Below, piece by piece: positions 20,011 to 28,641 of a DNA stretch of 64,000 nucleotides (its first letter is position 1; every line of letters starts with the position of its first letter). The position numbers and the translations under genes are program-made. A model generated the notes under the pieces. That model was not told the DNA's origin, did no database searches, and was given only the letters and a program-made list of their open reading frames with translations. This stretch comes from Methanospirillum stamsii (lineage in GTDB: Archaea; Halobacteriota; Methanomicrobia; Methanomicrobiales; Methanospirillaceae). Where the stretch lies: NCBI RefSeq assembly GCF_003173335.1, contig NZ_QGMZ01000019.1, positions 1 through 64,000 of the forward strand, given 5' to 3'.

Positions 20011-23000
20011 TTACAGGACCACTACGTATGCAACCCTTCTCTTCTCATTCGTTCCGGCATCATTGCGCACGGTAAGTATGACTGTATATTGTCCGGGTTT
20101 CTGATATGTGTGATTTGGTTCTTTCTCGAATGAATTGGTCCCATCTCCAAATTCCCATAACCATTCGACAACATTTGCCTGTGCCGGTGTCGTGTCTTCA
20201 AACTGGACATACAGCGGATGATTACCACTATACTTTTGTTCAGGGATATTAAAGTCGACACCCTGCGGGACGGTCTTATTGATTATAGTTAACTGCTTCG
20301 TAATAGAATCTTCAACAGGCTCCCAGTTTGTCGCTTTCATGGTGATATTATATAGACCTTCTTTTTCGAATTTATGAACAACAAAATTATCGTACGTCTG
20401 CTCGATAATTGTGTTGTCACCAAAGTCCCATGCCCATTTTTCAGGATTCCCTACTGAATTATCCATGAAAGTAACATTTGTGTTAACCGTTGCCCATCCA
20501 CCTGGTGGCACTATGATAAAGTCCGGATCAAGACCACGAATAGAAGCTGGGTGTGTTTTACTCACAGCAGGCCCATAATCACCAGTTACTGTTGCAGTCA
20601 CATTAAATATCCCGGACTTCTGGAACTGGTGTGTTGGCTTTATTCCAGTTACCTCTGGAGAACCATCACCAAAGTTCCAGACAGGAGTACTGACATTTGT
20701 TCCCCCAATTTCAGTTACGGTAAAAGAAACCGGTTCCATTTTATCTGCTCTTGGCGGATTTACTACAAAGTCGATGTAGGGATATTCCTGTGGAGTAATG
20801 TTTAAGAGAAAACCAGTGGTGTTAGTTAAGTTATAATAGTCATTTGCCACAGTAAGATTAACCTGATATTCCTTAAATTCCGGGAAAATGTGCACTACTG
20901 TCGGGTCGGTTTCGATTTGACTTTCATCTCCGAAATCCCAGAAATACTCAGTTACATTTCCGACAGATAAACTCTCGAACAGAACACCAGTAGTCTTATT
21001 CATGTAAACATATGTCTGATTGGGTTTGAAATTGGCATAAATCGGATCAACTACTTCAATAGTGCTCTGGTATGATCCTGTTGCCTGGGTTGTAGTATTT
21101 CTGACGGTAAGATTTACGATAAAGTTTCCTGCATCAGAATAAGTATAATTCGGATTTTGTTCATCACTACCATGAAGATTGTCACCAAAGTCCCAGGTCC
21201 AGTTATTAACTAATGCCGGCTCCGTTTTATCGGTGAACTGAACCTTGAGTGGCCATCCTCCCCTGACAGGTTCAGCTTCGAACTTTGTGTCAAACCCTTC
21301 TGAAAGAATAATCGATTTGGTAGTACCTCTCCATGACATTATTGGTACAATCGTTGTATTTTTCACCCATAATGTAACATCATACGAGCCGGGTGCAGCG
21401 TACTGATGAACAGGGTCTTTCTTATCCGAATGATATGAACTATCTCCAAAATCCCACTCCCATTGATTTGGAGAATCTGTTGAGGTATCAGTAAACTGGA
21501 CATTTAATGGGAATTTTCCATAACTTGGTTGATAGGTAAAATTCGGAACAGGTCGTTCAATAATTGAAATTACCCTTTCTGTACTGTTGTATTGATTACA
21601 GGTATTACCAACAGTCAAATTCACAGTATAATTACCCGGACGAGTATAGATTGAACTTACTGTTTGATCCTCTTTTCCAGTTGAATCGCCATTTCCAAAA
21701 TCCCAATGAATGGATGCTGCATCAAACACATCGGTTGCGTTATAGGTGAAATTAACTTTTATCGGTTGGTTCGTTTCAGTCTGGAATCCCTTCTCAGGAT
21801 CTGCAGTGAAATTTGCATACAAACCTGATACTAAAACTTGTTGCATTTCACTCTGATTAATATCGTGAGTCTCATTATAGGTTGTCAGGATTACATCATA
21901 GATACCCGGCAAGTTGAAACGATGATCAGGATTCTGTCTTGTATCATTTACAGTCTTGTCACCAAAACTCCAATTCCAGGCAGTGGGAATGCTGTTTCCG
22001 GTTTTTGTATCATTTGCAGAAAAATAATACGTAACTGGAAAAACAGGCCTATTACAAGAATCCGTTTTATTTGTATAGGTAAACCCTGCATCCAGAGGTA
22101 AATATGCATTTACATACCGTTTTTGAGTTGTGTTGTTAAAATCCCACGGACTACTGACATTTAATGTAACATCAAATATTCCCGGAGTTGTATAGGTGTA
22201 TGTTGGATGTGTATTCAAATTATAAGGTGAATTATCACCAAATGACCAGTTGCGTCCATTAATATCACTGCCAGTGGAATTGTCAAAAAATTGGAGAGCT
22301 AAAGGTACCGGCCCCTTTACCTGACCGGTAAACGGAACTACAGTTGTACCATATTTTGCAGTAAAATTTGCAACGATTGCTTCTTTTCCAATTATTTGAT
22401 AAATACTTGATGTTGAATTATTTACCCATCCATTTTTATATTGATATTGAACTAAAGGCGAGTCATATGTTGTATTCCAAACAGTATGTTTTATAGTATA
22501 TGTCGTTGCTGTCGGGAATCGTAAAGTCCCATTCCGATTCACTCCGTCTGTTTTCAGGGCGCCTGATTCCCAGTACCATTTATTTGGACCTCCAGTAAAA
22601 TTATCACTATAGAACGTAACATCTAGAGGAAGAACTCCCGTTGTGGGTGTAATATTTGTAAAGTTTGCTGAAACCGGCTTGTATGCAGTAATATAACCTA
22701 ATGGGCGTGGGTTAGAATTCCAACTTTCTCCAGGTGTTCCAGTGCTATTATATGCAATACAAGTAACCCCGTAAAGACCTGGATGAGAAATAATTTGAGT
22801 CCAATTATCACTTGTGTAAGGAATTTTTGTAGATGTTGCATAAATTCCATTTTTATCAAGTAATGTCCAATTTATTTCATCAGGATATCCCGGTGAACCA
22901 TCATGAATATCTGCAGTAAAATTCACGCTCACTGGACTTGATACATCAAAAAATGTCTTATTTGCTGAAATATCAAAGGTAACAGTACTTTCGACGCTTA

Positions 23001-23091
23001 TCTCTCCATCCCCAAATGCCGGACTGATGAGATTTATCACCATTAATGCCACAAACAGGGCAAATACATAATATAACGGTCGTTCATGCAT
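20011..23091 (-). CDS. Secreted multi-PKD-domain surface protein
   Basis: A 1026-residue exported protein made almost wholly of PKD domains. A signal peptide (hydrophobic 7-25) precedes the mature chain. Nine copies of the PKD core (W-x-FGD or FGN) are recognisable, with a tenth, degenerate copy near the N-terminus (WYWESG). PKD arrays in methanogens occur on cell-surface or sheath proteins and mediate protein or carbohydrate contacts; the ligand here is unknown. The protein stops at the last strand of its final PKD domain (YVVVL) with no membrane anchor. Sequon density is high. Confidence 0.82.
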   Translation of the reverse strand: MHERPLYYVFALFVALMVINLISPAFGDGEISVESTVTFDISANKTFFDVSSPVSVNFTADIHDGSPGYPDEINWTLLDKNGIYATSTKIPYTSDNWTQIISHPGLYGVTCIAYNSTGTPGESWNSNPRPLGYITAYKPVSANFTNITPTTGVLPLDVTFYSDNFTGGPNKWYWESGALKTDGVNRNGTLRFPTATTYTIKHTVWNTTYDSPLVQYQYKNGWVNNSTSSIYQIIGKEAIVANFTAKYGTTVVPFTGQVKGPVPLALQFFDNSTGSDINGRNWSFGDNSPYNLNTHPTYTYTTPGIFDVTLNVSSPWDFNNTTQKRYVNAYLPLDAGFTYTNKTDSCNRPVFPVTYYFSANDTKTGNSIPTAWNWSFGDKTVNDTRQNPDHRFNLPGIYDVILTTYNETHDINQSEMQQVLVSGLYANFTADPEKGFQTETNQPIKVNFTYNATDVFDAASIHWDFGNGDSTGKEDQTVSSIYTRPGNYTVNLTVGNTCNQYNSTERVISIIERPVPNFTYQPSYGKFPLNVQFTDTSTDSPNQWEWDFGDSSYHSDKKDPVHQYAAPGSYDVTLWVKNTTIVPIMSWRGTTKSIILSEGFDTKFEAEPVRGGWPLKVQFTDKTEPALVNNWTWDFGDNLHGSDEQNPNYTYSDAGNFIVNLTVRNTTTQATGSYQSTIEVVDPIYANFKPNQTYVYMNKTTGVLFESLSVGNVTEYFWDFGDESQIETDPTVVHIFPEFKEYQVNLTVANDYYNLTNTTGFLLNITPQEYPYIDFVVNPPRADKMEPVSFTVTEIGGTNVSTPVWNFGDGSPEVTGIKPTHQFQKSGIFNVTATVTGDYGPAVSKTHPASIRGLDPDFIIVPPGGWATVNTNVTFMDNSVGNPEKWAWDFGDNTIIEQTYDNFVVHKFEKEGLYNITMKATNWEPVEDSITKQLTIINKTVPQGVDFNIPEQKYSGNHPLYVQFEDTTPAQANVVEWLWEFGDGTNSFEKEPNHTYQKPGQYTVILTVRNDAGTNEKRRVAYVVVL

Positions 23092-23352
23092 GACTTAAAC
23101 ACTCCCCACGTGGTAAAGTCGTTCTCATGTATGGTTCCGGATCAACACCTGACGTCATTTCAGACCCAAAAACCACATACCAGAACTGACTCTCGATATA
23201 TAGAAGATCATATTCTTCACATATTATAAATATATTCATATTTTTACTCTCAAGGCGTAAAATTCAAAGTAGGTTTCCACCTGTTCCGGACCCCCTCAAA
23301 AATTTAAAAAACAGGAAAGAAATTTTCAGTACCAACATCCCATTACTATTGT

Positions 23353-23814
23353 ATGGCAGAACCTGTAAAGGTAAAAATGACCACATCCATGGGGGACATT
23401 CTCATCGAACTCTATGAGGATAAGCCAATAACTGCAGGCAATTTTAAAAAACTCGTCGAAAAAGGATTTTATGATGGGATCATTTTCCACCGGGTGATTG
23501 ATGGTTTCATGGTCCAGGCAGGATGTCCGGAAGGAAGAGGAACCGGAGGCCCGGGTTATAACATAAAGGATGAGTTTGGTAAGATCAACAAAAATGATCG
23601 CGGAACATTATCCATGGCTAACGCAGGACCAAACACCGGCGGCAGTCAGTTCTTTATTAATGTCGTAAACAACAATTTCCTTGACCCAAAACACCCGGTC
23701 TTTGGAAAAGTGATTCAGGGCATGGACATCGTGGATGCAATCTCAAAAGTAAAAAGAGACAGGTATGACAAACCAAAAGAAGATGTTGTCATCCTGAAAG
23801 CATCGGTTGTATAA
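23353..23814 (+). CDS. ppiA: Cyclophilin-type peptidyl-prolyl isomerase
   Basis: A cytoplasmic cyclophilin of 153 residues, a compact single-domain form with no signal peptide. Family hallmarks are [13 protein letters not shown] with catalytic Arg47, the GTGGPGY loop, and SQFFI at 98-102. It catalyses cis-trans isomerisation of proline bonds during folding. It ends one base before an FKBP-type isomerase on the opposite strand, so two unrelated prolyl isomerases converge here. The symbol follows common bacterial usage. Confidence 0.92.
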   Translation: MAEPVKVKMTTSMGDILIELYEDKPITAGNFKKLVEKGFYDGIIFHRVIDGFMVQAGCPEGRGTGGPGYNIKDEFGKINKNDRGTLSMANAGPNTGGSQFFINVVNNNFLDPKHPVFGKVIQGMDIVDAISKVKRDRYDKPKEDVVILKASVV

Positions 23815-23815
23815 A

Positions 23816-24499
23816 TTATTCTTCAGTCTCTTTTTTCGGCTTGATATAATTCTCAATATACCGGATTTCTTCTATACCTTTGACATCCTCAAAGATGGTA
23901 TTTGTCACATACGGCTTCATATTGAGCCAGGACCTGCTTGCATAGTAAATACCTGGTGGTAATTTAACAAGTGCAGTGGTATCCTCAAGAGTGACATCCA
24001 TATCATACCCGGTGAAGAGCTTGATAATGCCGGAAACCTGCTCGGTTACCTGATCGACGATGCTTTCAATCCGGTAGGTATACGTCACAGTCTGTCCTGC
24101 AAGCGGGTGATTAAAGTCTACAATAACCCGGTTACCAATAACATTCACAACAGTTCCTGTCCCGGCATCCGGAATATTAACCTGCATTCCGCGTTCAGGC
24201 TTTTTAGAGAATGATTTCTTCTCGTATGACCGGAGAAGTTCCTGCTCATGCTCACCAAATGCCTTTTCCGGTGGAACTTCAATTGTCTCTTCAAATCCTA
24301 TCTCTTTGCCAAGAAGCGCTTCGTCAAGACCAAGGACAATCTGATGTTTTCCAACACAAACAACCTTTGGAGTATAACTCTTCTTCTCATCAAAGGTTCC
24401 TGCTTCGCGGGCTTTCTCTTCATCGGTAGTATCAAAGAGTATTCCATTTACATATCCGGTAAAGTTCAGCCGGATAAAATCTCCCTCATTTATTGGCAT
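23816..24499 (-). CDS. slyD: FKBP-type peptidyl-prolyl isomerase, SlyD-like
   Basis: A 227-residue archaeal FKBP with chaperone insert. The N-terminal FKBP half (GDFIRLNFTGYVNG..LFDTT) is followed by the IF chaperone domain inserted in the flap, then the second part of the isomerase fold with the SlyD signature DFNHPLAG (128-135). A C-terminal extension of about 75 residues is seen in longer archaeal FKBPs. The protein is probably cytoplasmic. It has no histidine-rich metal tail, so it is not a nickel-handling SlyD in the strict sense. Confidence 0.87.
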   Translation of the reverse strand: MPINEGDFIRLNFTGYVNGILFDTTDEEKAREAGTFDEKKSYTPKVVCVGKHQIVLGLDEALLGKEIGFEETIEVPPEKAFGEHEQELLRSYEKKSFSKKPERGMQVNIPDAGTGTVVNVIGNRVIVDFNHPLAGQTVTYTYRIESIVDQVTEQVSGIIKLFTGYDMDVTLEDTTALVKLPPGIYYASRSWLNMKPYVTNTIFEDVKGIEEIRYIENYIKPKKETEE

Positions 24500-24549
24500 T
24501 CCTGATTCCTTAATTAAGTGGCAAACAAGATAGATAAAGGATAGTGTAT

Positions 24550-25077
24550 ATGCTTGAGATTGAGATAAAAGTCAGAGTTTCCAATATTGAAGAGATTAAA
24601 GCAAATATAATGAAAATTGGAGGCAGACATTCAGAAACCGTAACAGAAGAAGACATGTATTATAATGCCCCTCATCGTGATTTTGGAATAACCGATGAAG
24701 CTCTCCGGGTCAGAAGTGCCGGAGGAAAAACGATTCTCACGTACAAAGGACCGAAAAATACCCTGAAAGGATCTAAAATCAGAGAAGAACATAACCTTCA
24801 CCTTGACGATGCAAAGACCTTTGACACCATCCTTAAAAACCTTGGATTCAGAGAGGTTGCAAGAGTCAGAAAACTCCGTGAATACTACACATACCAGGAC
24901 TTCTCAATAGCCCTTGATAACGTAGAGGAACTCGGAGAATTTGTAGAGATTGAACTCATCACTGAAAACAATGCAGAACTTGCAGCCACACGAGTAGATA
25001 CTCTTGCGGAAAAATTGGGAGTAAACGGAGAGCGCTTAAGCATCTCCTACTTAGAACTCCTCCTTTCTACACATTAA
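24550..25077 (+). CDS. cyaB: CYTH-domain protein, class IV adenylate cyclase-like (CyaB)
   Basis: A CYTH-fold triphosphate-tunnel protein of 175 residues. The N-terminal ExExK signature (EIEIKVR) and alternating charged beta strands (ALRVRS, LTYKGPK, REEHNL, EFVEIEL) form the tunnel that binds triphosphates with divalent metal. Family members include adenylate cyclases and thiamine triphosphatases; the substrate cannot be told here. The ATG at 24550 is preferred because AAAGG at 24536-24540 lies 9 bases upstream; a GTG at 24544 is too close to it. The 3' end overlaps the convergent phosphoesterase by 11 bp. Confidence 0.85.
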   Translation: MLEIEIKVRVSNIEEIKANIMKIGGRHSETVTEEDMYYNAPHRDFGITDEALRVRSAGGKTILTYKGPKNTLKGSKIREEHNLHLDDAKTFDTILKNLGFREVARVRKLREYYTYQDFSIALDNVEELGEFVEIELITENNAELAATRVDTLAEKLGVNGERLSISYLELLLSTH

Positions 25078-25708
25078 GTAACTTTACTTCAATGTCTTTG
25101 GCATCTTCACCAAAGTGAATCATAGCACAGTTACCCATGGCAGCCGGGCCAGGGTTGACCACTTTTATACCATTTTCTTCAACAATTCCACGTTGTTCAT
25201 GAACATGGGCACAACAGACAAGGTCAAACTGATCTATGTATTTCAGAATGCTTGCACTTCCCACATGATTGCCACCAATCTCGTCCAGGTATCCCTGAGG
25301 AGGCGCATGGGAAATGAGAACATTATGAATACTCTTCTGCATCCGTCCCATTGAAATTTTCATCAGATCATCGATCTGTTTATCAGTCATTTCAAATGGA
25401 GTTTCAAACGGTGTGGGGTTGGATCCACCGATCCCAACCAGAGATATCCGGCCCAGGTTCATGCAAGAACCATGAAGGTTAACACTGCTGCTCTGTTCAA
25501 GAGCATCAATGACCTCCTTTGGATCACAATTTCCGGGAACCGAGAAACTCGGGATATCGATCCGGGAAAAACAGGTCTCAACATCCTTTGCAGTTCCCAT
25601 ATTGGTGATATCCCCTGCGATGAAGACGACATCGGGCGCTAATTCCATGAAGGATTCAAGCATCCCGTATTCTCCGTGCAGATCTGCAAGCAGGAGCGCT
25701 TTCAACAT
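25067..25708 (-). CDS. Calcineurin-like metallophosphoesterase (YfcE/MJ0936 type)
   Basis: A 213-residue single-domain dinuclear-metal phosphoesterase. The full motif set is present: ADLHG (Asp9, His11), GDIT (Asp33), GNCD (Asn60), SHAPP and CAHVHE. It resembles the small archaeal phosphodiesterases typified by MJ0936. The physiological substrate is unknown. It follows the radical SAM gene by 6 bp on the same strand, so they are likely one transcript. Confidence 0.87.
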   Translation of the reverse strand: MLKALLLADLHGEYGMLESFMELAPDVVFIAGDITNMGTAKDVETCFSRIDIPSFSVPGNCDPKEVIDALEQSSSVNLHGSCMNLGRISLVGIGGSNPTPFETPFEMTDKQIDDLMKISMGRMQKSIHNVLISHAPPQGYLDEIGGNHVGSASILKYIDQFDLVCCAHVHEQRGIVEENGIKVVNPGPAAMGNCAMIHFGEDAKDIEVKLLNV

Positions 25709-25714
25709 ACGTTA

Positions 25715-26833
25715 TTACTTGGAAATTTTGCTAAAAAATCTTATCTCAGGGTTGTTCCATGATCCGGTTAATCGGCCGGATAATGCAAGGGATCCAAGAG
25801 CTGATACTACCTCCGGGATCAGATCACGGGACTTACCCCCTTCCAGAGGGGTCCCGGGAAGAGGAAAAAACCGGTGGGCATGCACATACCCGATCCTGGA
25901 TACCTCACGACAGAACTGAACCGTCTCCATCATCTCTTCATCGGTTTCGTCAGGAAACCCGACGATTATATCAACAACCGGAGTAAGACCCCCGTCAATA
26001 CAGCAGTCAATTGCATTCCATACCTCACGGCACCCATGACCCCGGTGTATCTTTGTAAGAGTAGACCCGGCTCCGGACTGAACGCCAATGTGCAGTTTTG
26101 AGTTCGCACAATACGACGTGATGAGATAAACTGCTTCTTCATTAACAAATTCGGGTCTGATTTCACCAGGAAATGTTCCAAGATATATCCTTTTATCAGG
26201 TATTCGGGAAAGTTCCCGGATAAGTTTCTGAATATGCCGAAGGTCCGGATGAATACCGTCAGTCCCATAGGCCAGTGCATTCGGACTTAAAAACCGGATA
26301 TCCCGGAATGATTTTGCATGAGATAGAATAGAAGAAATACTCCTGTGTCTCATGCGATGACCAAAAATCCTGGGAGTCTGACAGTATGTACATCCAAAGG
26401 GACAGCCGCGTGATATCTCGATGTAACCCTTATACTCTCCAAAAGAGCGAAAACCATCCAGAAATACCGAATGATCTACCGGGATAAAACCATCTTTCGT
26501 AGCAACACCCGGTGGAGGAGGTAGCCCGGCCTTTATGCACTCGAGTAAACGCAAAGCAGTATACTCTCCTTCGCCAACCACCACATAATCCGCAATAGAA
26601 ACGAGTTCTTCCCACTTCGCACAGGCATGAGGCCCCCCTACAATCGTAATGGAATCTGCATCCCGGATCTCATCTTCGTATACCATACCGGTTATCGAAT
26701 TCAGACTGTAGAGCGTCACATCCTTTTGCGGTTTATCTGTAAGCCCGAGATGATATCCGGCCTGTTCTAACGCCGCATGAATACAGGCCATGCTGTTTCG
26801 CTGACTGGGAATATCTCGCCAGAAAATCTTCAT
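25715..26833 (-). CDS. B12-binding-like / radical SAM protein (MJ1487-like)
   Basis: A 372-residue radical SAM protein. A degenerate cobalamin-binding-like Rossmann domain (about 1-105, with GGPHA at 66-70) precedes the [4Fe-4S] motif CPFGCTYC (Cys144, Cys148, Cys151). The rest is a TIM-barrel with conserved GVQSG and VGFPDET segments, as in MiaB/elongator-like branches. The order matches the uncharacterised archaeal MJ1487 family. It is followed 6 bp later by the metallophosphoesterase. The reaction is unknown. Confidence 0.82.
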   Translation of the reverse strand: MKIFWRDIPSQRNSMACIHAALEQAGYHLGLTDKPQKDVTLYSLNSITGMVYEDEIRDADSITIVGGPHACAKWEELVSIADYVVVGEGEYTALRLLECIKAGLPPPPGVATKDGFIPVDHSVFLDGFRSFGEYKGYIEISRGCPFGCTYCQTPRIFGHRMRHRSISSILSHAKSFRDIRFLSPNALAYGTDGIHPDLRHIQKLIRELSRIPDKRIYLGTFPGEIRPEFVNEEAVYLITSYCANSKLHIGVQSGAGSTLTKIHRGHGCREVWNAIDCCIDGGLTPVVDIIVGFPDETDEEMMETVQFCREVSRIGYVHAHRFFPLPGTPLEGGKSRDLIPEVVSALGSLALSGRLTGSWNNPEIRFFSKISK

Positions 26834-26856
26834 GATAAAATAAAAATCAGAAAAGA

Positions 26857-27570
26857 TCAGAAGACAGTTGCTTCAGTATATACCTTCACTGAATCCTGGT
26901 ATATCTCAAAAGGCTTGACTTCGCGGGAATGCTGGGACATACGCATCTTTGCCACTTCAATTGCCAGGTGAACATCAGAAACATCATTTCCTCTGGCATA
27001 TTTCAGGATGATAACCGTATCACTCAGATATTCTATGAGATTATATTTGCTGGAGAAGGGATTTGTTTTATCAGCTTCACTAATGAGCAAAGAAGTACAG
27101 TTTAAATCACGAAGACCCTCCAGGAACCGCATCATCTCCCGTCTTCTCGTTGCATCATCCTGAAAAAGATCCTCAAAGAGAGAGACCGGATCAATTACAA
27201 CCCGGTGTGCCCCTGTTTTCTTGATAAGTGTAGGGAGTTCATTTTTTACACTATTAATGGCCAGATTAAAATCCGAAGGATCAAGATTTACAATAGTAAA
27301 ACTGGAATCAAGATACTGAGAAATATCCCACCCCTTATTTTCCATGTATCCGGTTATTCGGGAAGTCCGTTCCTCAAGAGTAATATATAGAGCATTCTGA
27401 CCAAGGAGCAAACCCTGCCATATAAAATACAGAGCAAAGTTCGTTTTCCCGGTTCCATATGCACCGATAATTGAAGATACGGTGCCTTCAATAAGACCTC
27501 CGGAGAGCATCTCATCAAGACCTTTAATGCCAAAATTAAACCGGGGAACCGTCATAAGCGGGATTTTCAT
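26857..27570 (-). CDS. KaiC-like RecA-superfamily ATPase, intact active site
   Basis: A single-domain KaiC-type ATPase of 237 residues. Walker A is GAYGTGKT (Lys42, Thr43). The catalytic glutamate pair follows the next strand (LEER, Glu66/Glu67). Walker B ends at Asp127 in RVVIDPVS. Such proteins act in archaeal signalling; FlaH, a relative, works with FlaI and FlaJ in archaella. It overlaps the upstream paralogue by 4 bp, so both are made from one minus-strand transcript divergent from the FlaI/FlaJ-like pair. Pairing and location suggest a regulator of that machine, which is inference. Confidence 0.8.
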   Translation of the reverse strand: MKIPLMTVPRFNFGIKGLDEMLSGGLIEGTVSSIIGAYGTGKTNFALYFIWQGLLLGQNALYITLEERTSRITGYMENKGWDISQYLDSSFTIVNLDPSDFNLAINSVKNELPTLIKKTGAHRVVIDPVSLFEDLFQDDATRRREMMRFLEGLRDLNCTSLLISEADKTNPFSSKYNLIEYLSDTVIILKYARGNDVSDVHLAIEVAKMRMSQHSREVKPFEIYQDSVKVYTEATVF

Positions 27571-28403
27571 ATTACCACCCTGATATTACTAACTTCAAAA
27601 CCGCGCTCCGGAGTAATTTTTACTGCAAATTTCACAAGATCGCGGTCTTCGAGGTGTATCATGACCCCTCGGAATTTCTCAATATACAAAACCCGCTGCC
27701 TTTTAGCGCTGGAAGACTCCTCCCATTTAAAGTGGATAACTGCATCCATCGCATCAGCAACTTCAATCTCCTGGTATTGATTTAAAATTCCTTTTGTCAG
27801 CATTAAATAAAATGTTGTATTCCATTTTTTCGAAACACGCTGCATTCCCCTGAGATACGCAGATAAATCAGGCCATTTGCCTGCAGCAATATATTGTGTT
27901 GCAATTTCAGTCAGAGAATCAATGATAACCATACTCTGATGATTCACCTCATCCAGAGTGTAAGAAAGCGTAGTAAGGAGATTATCGTGGATTTTGCGGC
28001 GCGCCGTCATGCGTTCTATGATATCGTCATACTCCGAATACCATCCTATCGGAACCAGACTGGTATCAAAATAAATATCAGAAAGATCATCAAAAATTAT
28101 CTTATCGATGTCAGATAGAAGATCATTGTGAAAGGAAAGAGAGATCTCACGGATAATAGACTCTTTTCTCTTCGTGACCGTGATATATCGTATCTCTTTT
28201 GGAATCATCACCTTTCCGTTCGGATTGTCCTTCCCCATCATGTGAGACAGATGAATCATGGAGGTATATGCAAACTCATTCTTGCCAGATCCAATGTCCC
28301 CCTTCAGTAACACCACAGAGCCCGGAGGAATACCTCCATCAAAAACCGGATCAAGCGTTGATAACCCGGTTGGCATATGTTGTTCAATTTTTATTCCGGC
28401 CAT
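27567..28403 (-). CDS. KaiC-like protein with degenerate ATPase site
   Basis: A 278-residue KaiC/RecA-fold paralogue of the next gene. The P-loop reads GDIGSGKN, so the Ser/Thr that binds Mg-ATP is Asn42. Where the partner has the catalytic Glu-Glu pair after the YIT strand, this protein has Thr77-Lys78. A Walker B-like strand (SMVIIDSLTE) remains. It may bind nucleotide but probably does not hydrolyse it well. The gene is first in a two-gene operon with a 4 bp overlap, which would favour a heteromer with the intact paralogue. Confidence 0.78.
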   Translation of the reverse strand: MAGIKIEQHMPTGLSTLDPVFDGGIPPGSVVLLKGDIGSGKNEFAYTSMIHLSHMMGKDNPNGKVMIPKEIRYITVTKRKESIIREISLSFHNDLLSDIDKIIFDDLSDIYFDTSLVPIGWYSEYDDIIERMTARRKIHDNLLTTLSYTLDEVNHQSMVIIDSLTEIATQYIAAGKWPDLSAYLRGMQRVSKKWNTTFYLMLTKGILNQYQEIEVADAMDAVIHFKWEESSSAKRQRVLYIEKFRGVMIHLEDRDLVKFAVKITPERGFEVSNIRVVI

Positions 28404-28641
28404 TATTCGAAGATCCGATTACCACTATTTCATCAGAACTCATAAATTAATTCTTTGGAATGGAGATTAAGAAAAACTCAATTTTTATTATACTTACACC
28501 TTTTTGCAATTGAATGGTAAATGCAAAATCTTACAGATATCCTATGTAATTGTGATTATTTTTATGCTATGATAGCATATGATATTTTTACGTGGTGCCT
28601 GGGGAACACCATTTTAATACCTATGTGTCTGGTGGTTTGTT
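28404..28641. promoter_or_regulatory. Divergent promoter region, KaiC pair / FlaI-like operon
   Basis: A 238 bp A/T-rich gap between divergent operons. A perfect inverted repeat, TATGCTA-tga-TAGCATA, lies at 28563-28579. TATA-like stretches occur at about 28582-28591 and 28612-28620 for the plus-strand operon, and GGTGG (28631-28635) is a ribosome-binding site six bases before the FlaI-like ATG. The palindrome next to a TATA box is a plausible operator. Confidence 0.45.
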
